Assembly: GCA_003233075.1 (NCBI GenBank)
Contig: QIKQ01000248.1
Coordinates: 1 to 22,528, forward strand
Origin: Gammaproteobacteria bacterium
GTDB lineage: Bacteria > Pseudomonadota > Gammaproteobacteria > SZUA-21
Length of the DNA: 22,528 bases
Direction: 5' to 3'
The translations under genes and the position numbers were made by a program. Below are positions 6,884-13,407 of this stretch, in pieces; position 1 is the first letter of the stretch; every line of letters begins with the position of its first letter. The notes beneath the pieces are model-generated. The model worked only from the letters and a program-made list of their open reading frames with translations, did no database searches and was not told the origin of the DNA.

Positions 6884-7783
6884 TTATCCTGAATCGCATT
6901 TCAGATTCACATTTGTCGAGCTTAAATTTTCGTAGGCATCTGTACGCCGATCGTTGATAAAGGGCCAAATTTCTTGGATTTGATTTCGTTCATCTATATC
7001 AATTTTAGCAGTTACGATTTCATTATTGCTCGATCCTGCTTGTTGTAATACTTTGCCAAAACTATCGCAAATAAAACTATTTCCCCAGAAATTAATTGAA
7101 CTTGATTCGCTGGTTTCCAGGCCCTGCCGGTTTGCGCAAATGAGTGGCAGACTATTCGCTATGGCATGGCTACGTTGAATAGTTATCCAGGCGTCGAGTT
7201 GACGTTTCTTTTCGGCTAAGGAATCATTGTTTTCCCAGCCAATAGCACTAGGATAGATCAAAACATCAGCGCCAGCCAATTTTAATAAGCGTGCACCTTC
7301 AGGAAACCATTGGTCCCAGCAAATTTGTATGCCTAGAGTCAATAAGGAAGTTTTAATTGGCGTAAAACCTAGGTCACCAGGAGAAAAATAGTATTTTTCA
7401 AAATAGCTGTTGCCCTCTGGTATGTGCATTTTTCGATAAATGCCCGCGAGTGAGCCATCTACGTCAAAAACTAGCGCGGTGTTGTAAAAACGCTCATCTA
7501 GAGTTTTTTCGAATAGAGAGCCGACAATAATGATTCGGTTCTTTTTTGCAAGGTTCGATAGCCACTCACTGGTTATCCCGTGAATTGATTCAGCGAGTTC
7601 AAAGTTTTGTACTTTCTTTTGTTGACAGAAATATAGTTGAGAATGCAGTTCGCTCAGGACAATTAATTGACTTCCTGAATTCGTGGCTTGTTCTATGTTT
7701 TTGGTGATGTGATTTTTATTCTGATCGACATCCGCGTAGCATTGCTGCTGGATAATTGAAGATTGAATAATATTTTGGCTCAT
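6884..7783 (-). CDS. aguB: N-carbamoylputrescine amidase
   Basis: This 299-residue carbon-nitrogen hydrolase (nitrilase superfamily) removes the carbamoyl group from N-carbamoylputrescine to give putrescine, CO2 and ammonia in the cytoplasm. The Glu-Lys-Cys triad is visible: Glu45 in SELHSQLYFCQ, Lys118 in YRKMHIPE and Cys155 in IQICWDQWFPE. The ELHSxLYFCQ and CWDQWFPE strings are specific to the AguB branch. Length fits the family (about 290-300). It follows aguA by 96 bp on the same strand, which supports the substrate assignment, and precedes the DAHP synthase gene by 23 bp. The N-terminus is slightly divergent and rich in Gln/Ile. Confidence 0.9.
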   Translation of the reverse strand: MSQNIIQSSIIQQQCYADVDQNKNHITKNIEQATNSGSQLIVLSELHSQLYFCQQKKVQNFELAESIHGITSEWLSNLAKKNRIIIVGSLFEKTLDERFYNTALVFDVDGSLAGIYRKMHIPEGNSYFEKYYFSPGDLGFTPIKTSLLTLGIQICWDQWFPEGARLLKLAGADVLIYPSAIGWENNDSLAEKKRQLDAWITIQRSHAIANSLPLICANRQGLETSESSSINFWGNSFICDSFGKVLQQAGSSNNEIVTAKIDIDERNQIQEIWPFINDRRTDAYENLSSTNVNLKCDSG

Positions 7784-7879
7784 AGTTATTAAAGAGTATA
7801 GTTAAAGACGAAATGAAAGCACTATTTTAGGAGTATGGCATGAAAGGCGCAATACTTAATTATACGCAAATGTGAGATA

Positions 7880-8917
7880 TTATATTTGTAAGCTGGCGCA
7901 GTGTAATCCGCCACCTTGGGTCAGAAGCTCGGTGCAATTTAAACCAATACATTTTTTTTCTGGAAATAATTTTTTTATGACTTCTAAGGCTTCGATATCT
8001 TGGCGAACTCCAAACTGGGGAACAAGTACACAGGAGTTGGCGATTAAAAAATTTAAGTAGGAAGCAGGTAAAATGTTAGATGAATTGTCAAGCACCTCAT
8101 CTGATATCGGTATCGGAATCAGTTGATAGTGCTGGTTTTTCTTTTGAGTAACACTGCTTAGTTGAGAGTGAAGTGACTTTAAATTATGAAAATGACTGTT
8201 GTTCGGATCGTCGCAATGCAAATAAGCTATTATATTACTGGAACAGAAGCGTGCAAAATTATCAATGTGCCCATCAGTATCATCGCCTTCAAGTACTAAA
8301 TCCTCTAACCATAGAAAAGATTTTATGCCTAAATGATTTTGCATATATTTTTCAAATTGGTTTTGATTTAAATTGTTGCGATTAGGATGTAGAACGCATT
8401 GTTTTTGGCAGAGTAGAACATTTTCGCCATTAGTTTCGATCGCACCGGCTTCGAGAATAAGATCGTGACTGCGCCACGGGTATTTTTTTAGCAAACTATG
8501 TTGGCTAAGTTTGGAACTTGCCGCATTGTCGTGCTCATAGGGATACTTGTTTCCCCAGGCATTAAATTGAAAATTATGGTACTCGAGTTGATTGTCATTT
8601 TTGACTCTCAAGGGACCGTAATCTCTTATCCATGTATCATTGCTTCTAATAAATATAAATTCTAAATTTGATAATAACTTATTTGATAATAATTTAGATG
8701 TCTGAGCGGTATAAAGTGATAGCTTTTCTTGAATATCATCACATTCATTTTGATCTAGACATAATACGAAAACGTATTCATGTTTTAATAATTCAGAAAT
8801 AAATTTGATGTAAAAAGATTGAATGTGATTTAGAGATTTTTTCCAGTCGGATTTTAGGTGAGGCCAGGTAAGTAGCAATCCATTTTGTTGGTGCCATTCA
8901 GGAAGTAATTGAATCAT
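7880..8917 (-). CDS. aguA: Agmatine deiminase
   Basis: The 345-residue protein belongs to the peptidyl-arginine deiminase-like (PAD_porph) family and converts agmatine to N-carbamoylputrescine and ammonia. Family motifs in order are LLTWPH (15-20), NDTWIRDYGP (93-102), LEAGAIETNG (155-164), LEGDDTDGHIDNFARF (209-224), YLNFLIAN (287-294) and GGGLHC with the catalytic Cys340 near the end. Size is near the usual 340-370. With aguB it makes the two-step agmatine-to-putrescine route used by bacteria and plants. The start codon is only 43 bp from the MITE at 8961-9101, so its promoter either overlaps or lies beyond that insertion. Asn-rich, low-GC codon usage matches its neighbours. Confidence 0.92.
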   Translation of the reverse strand: MIQLLPEWHQQNGLLLTWPHLKSDWKKSLNHIQSFYIKFISELLKHEYVFVLCLDQNECDDIQEKLSLYTAQTSKLLSNKLLSNLEFIFIRSNDTWIRDYGPLRVKNDNQLEYHNFQFNAWGNKYPYEHDNAASSKLSQHSLLKKYPWRSHDLILEAGAIETNGENVLLCQKQCVLHPNRNNLNQNQFEKYMQNHLGIKSFLWLEDLVLEGDDTDGHIDNFARFCSSNIIAYLHCDDPNNSHFHNLKSLHSQLSSVTQKKNQHYQLIPIPISDEVLDNSSNILPASYLNFLIANSCVLVPQFGVRQDIEALEVIKKLFPEKKCIGLNCTELLTQGGGLHCASLQI

Positions 8918-8960
8918 TTTTTATCGATATACTATTAAAGAGTGCCTATGATAGTCTTTA

Positions 8961-9101
8961 GGGCACCTCTAATTGTGCCCTTTTGCCCTCGGGCGGCGTT
9001 GTCGGACTTTTTAAAATGCGGGGTCGCGCAGCGATAAGCTGCGCTTTTAAAAAGTCCTCCGCCTTGCCTGAGAACAAAATTGCCAATTTTTAGAGGTGCC
9101 C
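8961..9101 (+). mobile_element. MITE-like element, copy 2 (intact, 141 bp)
   Basis: The ends are inverted: GGGCACCTCTAA at 8961-8972 and TTAGAGGTGCCC at 9090-9101. TTTA stands directly outside both ends (8957-8960 and 9102-9105), as expected of a 4-bp target-site duplication. The interior is a long nested hairpin: GGACTTTTTAAAA pairs with TTTTAAAAAGTCC, and between them GCGCAGC-GATAA-GCTGCGC. It has no coding capacity, so movement would need a transposase supplied elsewhere. It lies between the aguA promoter region and the small exported-protein gene. Confidence 0.85.
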
Positions 9102-9252
9102 TTTATTCATTAGTAAATGGCTATTATTCAGTTGTTTGCTGTGCCCGCTATGGTTAGGATAGCACAGCTACTAGCTTAAACTCGATAGATTAATATTACG
9201 AGGTGAGTGAAATTATTAAAACTCATCACCGTTATGATTGGAAAATTTTCTG

Positions 9253-9573
9253 CTAATTTTTAATTTTTAAAGTAATCGTATCAATTACGTGTTTTTCAGC
9301 AAAAACAACTGTGAAATCTGAATAGACCCAACGAGTAATCGCGTGGTGCATCCGTCTTTTTTTATTTTTTCCGATGGGGGCTTTTTCTTCAATTGGCTTA
9401 CCAAAGTTATCGCGTACTTGAATCATAGACATGCCACGTTGAGGGCGCTTAAACTGAGTCATTTTCCCAGACGTGCTAGCAACAGATTTTATATTAAGCA
9501 TGTCGGCAAAACTAGGATTGATTAGACAAACGAAAAGTCCTGCTGTTGCCAGCGGTAAAAATGATTTTGGCAT
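9253..9573 (-). CDS. Small exported protein, SmpA/BamE-like fold suspected
   Basis: Starting from ATG 9573 the product is 107 residues: signal peptide MPKSFLPLATAGLFVCLINPSFAD with cleavage after SFA, then a mature part with RGMSMIQVRDNFGKPIEEKAPIG and HAITRWVYSDFTVVFAEKHVIDTITL. This GMSMxQVxxxFGxP..PITRWxYxxFTVxFE pattern is one I associate with a small periplasmic protein common in gammaproteobacteria, of unknown function, whose layout resembles the SmpA/BamE helix-turn-strand fold. A longer frame opens at 9615, but the downstream ATG places AGAGG 8 bases upstream and begins directly with a signal peptide, so it is preferred. It is transcribed alone, opposite to lolC. Confidence 0.7.
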   Translation of the reverse strand: MPKSFLPLATAGLFVCLINPSFADMLNIKSVASTSGKMTQFKRPQRGMSMIQVRDNFGKPIEEKAPIGKNKKRRMHHAITRWVYSDFTVVFAEKHVIDTITLKIKN

Positions 9574-10186
9574 GGAGTTAACCTCTGCGTGTTTTCTTGT
9601 CCGTAAAGAAAACAAGCTTATTTCTATTGTTATAGCAATCCGGTTTGCATCTACGAATGTGACTTACCTATAGTTTATCGTCAGTTTGGTGAAAAACTGA
9701 GCTTTTAAGTGCTCAAATACGTGACCTAACAAAGGTTTCAAGTTTATTTGTTACTTTATCGAAGCTCTGGACAATTCGTTCCCGAATTGTTTGAGCAAGA
9801 CAAGAAAAAAATGTGATTTTTTCTTGCCTCACGAAGTCAATCGCTTAGTACATATTAAGGCGACACATGCCGGTGTTGTTCAGAATCCCTGAATTAATCT
9901 GAGTTTTCCTAGTTGTAGCACTATTAATGCAGGTATAAGCAAAATGTGTCGTTTATGTTACTAAGTTAGAGTGAATTTAATAATGACAATATGATGACAA
10001 TTTGACTGATCTGAATTGCTATTCTAAGTTACGAATACAAATTGGTAATCGAGTTATAAACTAATTTTTTTTATTTACATTGAGCAGAAGCTCAAGAAGT
10101 AAGTAGGATTGTGGCTCTTCGCTGTAAACGCGCTAAGCTATTGTTGTACGAGCTTTTCTAACAAATTTATGGTTTAATAAGCGGCT
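9574..10186. other. Long divergent intergenic region with two hairpins
   Basis: These 613 bp separate the small exported-protein gene from lolC and contain no credible gene. Two perfect hairpins stand close together: ACAATTCG-TTCC-CGAATTGT (9771-9790) and CAAGAAAAAA-ATGTGA-TTTTTTCTTG (9801-9826). CGACACAT near 9862 and ATGTGTCG near 9944 form a wider inverted pair. The rest is AT-rich and must hold the lolC promoter, which I could not place. Confidence 0.4.
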
Positions 10187-11455
10187 ATGCGAAAATCTCT
10201 CCCTTTATTTATCGGCTTACGTTACGTCAGAGCAAAACGACGAAATCATTTTATTTCTTTTATTTCATTGTTCTCAATCATAGGCATTGCCCTAAGTGTA
10301 ATGGTTTTGATTATTGTCATGTCAGTGATGAATGGCTTTGAATCTGAAATAAAAACCCGCTTACTCAGTATGGAATCACCACTCACCTTAACTGAATTTA
10401 GTGGTGACTGGCAGGAGACGGCGAAGCTTGCCAAGCAACATCCAGGAGTAATCGGCGCGACACCCTATATAAAAGGATTTGGTTTAGTTAGTTTGGGATC
10501 GAAAAGTAAAGGGGTGCAAATTCGAGGCATTAATCCTGATACTGAATCAGAAGTCTCAAAAATTAAAAAGCACATGGTTTATGGCAAGATTGAAGACTTA
10601 AAAAAAACCAAATTTGGAGTTATTTTAGGATATGAGATTGCTGAACATTTGTTAGACCCTTATCACTTAGATTTAATTGTAAATGGTTCGAAAGACCCCT
10701 CACGTAAAGTTACCTTGCTTGTACCACAATTTCAAGTTGGCCCGATGGGAGTACTTCCACGATACAAACGTTTTACCATCGTCGGTGTCTTTAGGTTGCA
10801 CATGCAGCAGTACGATTCGAATATGGTCATGGTCAATATTCGGGATGCGGCAAAGCTGTATAAGAAAAAAGGTGCTGACACTGTTCAGTTAACACTAAAA
10901 GACTCGTCTAAGGCGGTGGAAATACAAGAGTATTTCTCTGATATATCGTCTCCCTTTACGGTGACTACCTGGTTCGATACGCACCGTAATATTTTTTCAG
11001 CGATTGGTACAGAAAAACGTATGATGGGTTTAATCTTATTTATTTTGGTATTGGTTGCAGCGATTAATATTGTTTCGACTCTCGTGATGGTAGTCGCGGA
11101 TAAAGAAGCGGATATCGCAATTATGCGCACCATGGGCGCGAGTCCTAAAACAATTAAAAATATCTTTATGGTCCAAGGCACAGTTATTGGTAGTTTTGGT
11201 ACTTTGATGGGCGTTGGTCTGGGAGTGTTAGTTGCTTATAATATGGAGCGAATCGTAAAAGGCATTGAATGGTTATTTAATTTTAGATTTATGGATCCGG
11301 GTGTCTATTATATCAGTGCGATTGTGGGTAAAGTCAATTGGGTAGAAGTGGGCGTTATAGCGCTTACCTGTTTTGTTGTTTGTATTTTAGCAACCTTGTA
11401 TCCAGCCAATAGCGCGGCGAAAACTAAACCCGCAGAGGCCTTGCGATATGAGTAA
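10187..11455 (+). CDS. lolC: LolC/LolE-type lipoprotein-releasing permease
   Basis: The 422-residue inner-membrane protein is the permease of the Lol ABC transporter, which extracts outer-membrane lipoproteins and hands them to LolA. It shows the start LPLFIGLRYVRAKRRNHFISFISLFS, a first membrane segment (about 23-47) with ALSVMVLIIVMSVMNGFE, a large periplasmic domain (about 50-275) and three further segments (about 280-305, 325-351, 388-408), ending KTKPAEALRYE. Within the periplasmic part, QVGPMGVLPRYKRFTIVGVF corresponds to the LolC hook region. The stop overlaps the lolD start by 8 bp, so translation is coupled. No second permease follows lolD, unlike the E. coli lolCDE order. It may therefore act as a homodimer (LolF-like), which makes the symbol provisional. 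Confidence 0.88.
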   Translation: MRKSLPLFIGLRYVRAKRRNHFISFISLFSIIGIALSVMVLIIVMSVMNGFESEIKTRLLSMESPLTLTEFSGDWQETAKLAKQHPGVIGATPYIKGFGLVSLGSKSKGVQIRGINPDTESEVSKIKKHMVYGKIEDLKKTKFGVILGYEIAEHLLDPYHLDLIVNGSKDPSRKVTLLVPQFQVGPMGVLPRYKRFTIVGVFRLHMQQYDSNMVMVNIRDAAKLYKKKGADTVQLTLKDSSKAVEIQEYFSDISSPFTVTTWFDTHRNIFSAIGTEKRMMGLILFILVLVAAINIVSTLVMVVADKEADIAIMRTMGASPKTIKNIFMVQGTVIGSFGTLMGVGLGVLVAYNMERIVKGIEWLFNFRFMDPGVYYISAIVGKVNWVEVGVIALTCFVVCILATLYPANSAAKTKPAEALRYE

Positions 11456-12188
11456 GCTGGAAAAAGAATATAACAAGTCGGAACACAATAGATCACTTTT
11501 TACGGAACAAGAAATCGTATTAAAATGTGATAATGTTTTTAAAACTTATATTGATGGCGATCTGCAAGTTGAAGTTTTAAAGGGAATTAATCTCGACGTT
11601 AAAAAAGGCAGTCGAATCGCTATTATAGGCTCATCGGGTAGTGGAAAAAGTACCTTAATGCATATCCTAGGTGGTTTAGATAATCCAAGTGGGGGCAAGG
11701 TTTTAATCACCGGCTTAGATATTAATCAATTAAACGATACTTTATCTGGTGATTTGCGTAATGAAGCGCTTGGTTTTGTCTACCAGTTTCATCATCTAAT
11801 GCCAGAATTAACTGCTTTGGAAAATGTTGCTATGCCATTATTGATTCGGGGCGTTTCGACTGGTCAAGCAAGTCAATTGGCAACTGAAATGTTAGATAAG
11901 GTCGGGCTAAAACAAAGAGTGCTTCACAAGCCTAGTGAGTTGTCTGGTGGTGAACGTCAACGCGCGGCTATGGCGCGTGCTCTGGTTAGCAATCCCAGTT
12001 GTCTGTTGGCTGACGAGCCAACTGGTAATTTGGATAGTCGAACCGCGGAATCCGTTTTTGAATTAATGTTAGATTTAAATCATAAAGCAGGTACGAGTAT
12101 TGTTATCGTAACCCATGATGAAAAGCTAGCGAATAAAATGGATCAAGTGTTTGTCTTAGAAGACGGCATTCTAAATATTGTTAAATAG
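11448..12188 (+). CDS. lolD: Lipoprotein-releasing system ATPase LolD
   Basis: This 246-residue protein is the ATPase that drives the Lol permease on the cytoplasmic face of the inner membrane. All nucleotide-binding motifs are intact: Walker A GSSGSGKST (61-69), Q-loop VYQFHHLMPELTALENV typical of the LolD/MacB class, signature LSGGERQR (165-172), Walker B CLLADEP (185-191) with Glu190, D-loop NLDS and the switch His in VTHD. It is about 13-20 residues longer at the N-terminus than most LolD proteins; the start at 11448 is fixed by overlap with lolC, though a downstream start cannot be excluded. Its TAG stop coincides with the first base of the inverted-repeat element 12188-12328. Confidence 0.92.
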   Translation: MSKLEKEYNKSEHNRSLFTEQEIVLKCDNVFKTYIDGDLQVEVLKGINLDVKKGSRIAIIGSSGSGKSTLMHILGGLDNPSGGKVLITGLDINQLNDTLSGDLRNEALGFVYQFHHLMPELTALENVAMPLLIRGVSTGQASQLATEMLDKVGLKQRVLHKPSELSGGERQRAAMARALVSNPSCLLADEPTGNLDSRTAESVFELMLDLNHKAGTSIVIVTHDEKLANKMDQVFVLEDGILNIVK

Positions 12189-12328
12189 TTGTCCCTGAAA
12201 AAGTCGTATTTGAGTGTCTACTTCGTTCGCCAAGCGCTTCCTGTGCTCATTTACTCGCGTGTAAACTGCGCTCCGGGTTGCTTGGCTGCCTCGTATCCAT
12301 CACAAAATACGCCTTTTTCAGAAACAAC
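12188..12328. repeat. 141-bp inverted-repeat element abutting lolD stop
   Basis: GTTGTCCCTGAAAAAGTCGT (from 12188) is matched on the opposite strand by GTTGTTTCTGAAAAAGGCGT (reading back from 12328), about 22 of 25 positions over the arms. The interior has AAGC-rich short inverted stretches (CCAAGCGC..GGTTGCTTGG) and no reading frame. It contains GCGTGTAAACTGCGCT at 12257-12272, identical to bases 19-34 in MITE copy 1. It may double as the lolD terminator. A member of a second MITE-like family is the likely identity. Confidence 0.65.
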
Positions 12329-12334
12329 CGCAGC

Positions 12335-12450
12335 TAAAAAATGCAAGTTTTTAGTTGTTTAGTCGGCCTTGGCTTGCATTTTTACGCTACATTTTATTCA
12401 GTTAGCGCGTGCTTTAAAAAAAATTATCCTTTTTTTCAGGGCCGACGAAA
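12335..12450. other. Structured AT-rich stretch between lolD and DUF2062 gene
   Basis: AAATGCAAG (about 12339-12348) pairs with CTTGCATTT (about 12372-12381), with a run of T after the right arm, a terminator-like arrangement. Further on, CCTTTTTTTCAGGGCCGAC (about 12428-12446) is nearly the reverse complement of the CCCTGAAAAAG arm at 12192-12202 and of GTCGGCC at 12362-12368. It thus looks like an extension or a second, nested copy of the neighbouring element. Confidence 0.4.
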
Positions 12451-12482
12451 TAATTTGTAATCTGCTAAATTTTAGTTTTGTA

Positions 12483-13022
12483 TTATTTTGTGGCTAATCG
12501 CTTTTGCTTTCGAGCTTTCCACTTTTTGACTATATGTAGTCGCCACATGATGCGTATAGTAAAATAACCTCCAATTGCGGAAACAACGCCGGCAACTAAA
12601 CAGCCTAATAAAAACGGTTGCCAAATTATACTAAAAATAGCTTTGATTGCGTCGCTAGTATCTTCATAAGCGTCGAGTTTTGCAGAGATATCAATAGTCG
12701 GCGTTCCAAGTATCCAAGCACCGAGATAATAGGAGAATATGATGAGTGGAGCCCAGGTTAAAGGGTTGGAGACCCAGACGAGCGCGACTGAAATGGGTAG
12801 ATTTACGCGAAAAGGTATTGCGATCGCAGCGGCAATTACCATTTGAAATGGTAGCGGAATAAACGAGCAAAATAAACCTATCGCAAAGGCACCAGATACC
12901 GAACGTCGATTTAGATGCCAAAGGTTAGGGTCATGTAAAAGGCTGCCAAATATTTTTAAATATTTATTATTCCGAATCGTATTGTGATCGGGCATAATAT
13001 TTTTTATAAACTTCTTAGCCAT
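12483..13022 (-). CDS. DUF2062 family membrane protein
   Basis: The 179-residue protein shows the DUF2062 pattern: a basic N-terminus, NLWHLNRRSVSGAFAIGLFCSFIPLPFQMVIA (about 33-65), RVNLPISVALVWVSNPLTWAPLIIFSYYLG (about 73-102) and a third hydrophobic segment (about 128-156), closing with a Lys/Arg-rich tail. It should be an inner-membrane protein with about three to four membrane segments. The family's function is not established; it is repeatedly found next to lol and comEC genes in gammaproteobacteria, as here, where it faces lolD and is divergent from comEC. Confidence 0.85.
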   Translation of the reverse strand: MAKKFIKNIMPDHNTIRNNKYLKIFGSLLHDPNLWHLNRRSVSGAFAIGLFCSFIPLPFQMVIAAAIAIPFRVNLPISVALVWVSNPLTWAPLIIFSYYLGAWILGTPTIDISAKLDAYEDTSDAIKAIFSIIWQPFLLGCLVAGVVSAIGGYFTIRIMWRLHIVKKWKARKQKRLATK

Positions 13023-13095
13023 ATATTTTAACTACACTTTCCTGATTCAATACTTGCCTGATTTAGTTTATGAGAACTAGAAATGGGCATACGAA

Positions 13096-13156
13096 AAGAA
13101 TTAGATCAAACGATGCTTCAAGCATCTCCTAATTCTTAACTATTAACTATTAACTT
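13096..13156. repeat. Two-part hairpin followed by 7-bp tandem repeats
   Basis: AAGAATTAG (13096-13104) pairs with CTAATTCTT (13129-13137), and within it GATGCT-TCA-AGCATC (13112-13126) forms a second stem. TTAACTA, TTAACTA, TTAACTT follow in tandem (13136-13156), the first overlapping the hairpin's end. It sits between the divergent DUF2062 and comEC genes. The remaining 13157-13407 is AT-rich with no gene visible. Confidence 0.5.
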
Positions 13157-13407
13157 ATGCGCATTAAAGCAATCTTACACCATTTTAACTCAATAGAATA
13201 ATTATCCATCTACATTGAATGGCATTGATCTCAGATTGATCATTGCAGCAATAGTGCCAGTATTCTGAAAACATCATTTCCTCCATCATTTATCCGATAT
13301 ACAGACAATTTTGCGCATTTATAGTGTTATTAAATTTACAATGTTTAGTCAATACTAACTCGCTAATACAGACCATTAAACAATTTCAATTAGCTGAGTA
13401 GATCAAA

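Noticed and set aside
6294..6957. Several plus-strand frames of 60-93 codons within the DAHP synthase and aguB regions
   Set aside because: They are antisense to clearly conserved enzymes and show no recognisable protein features.
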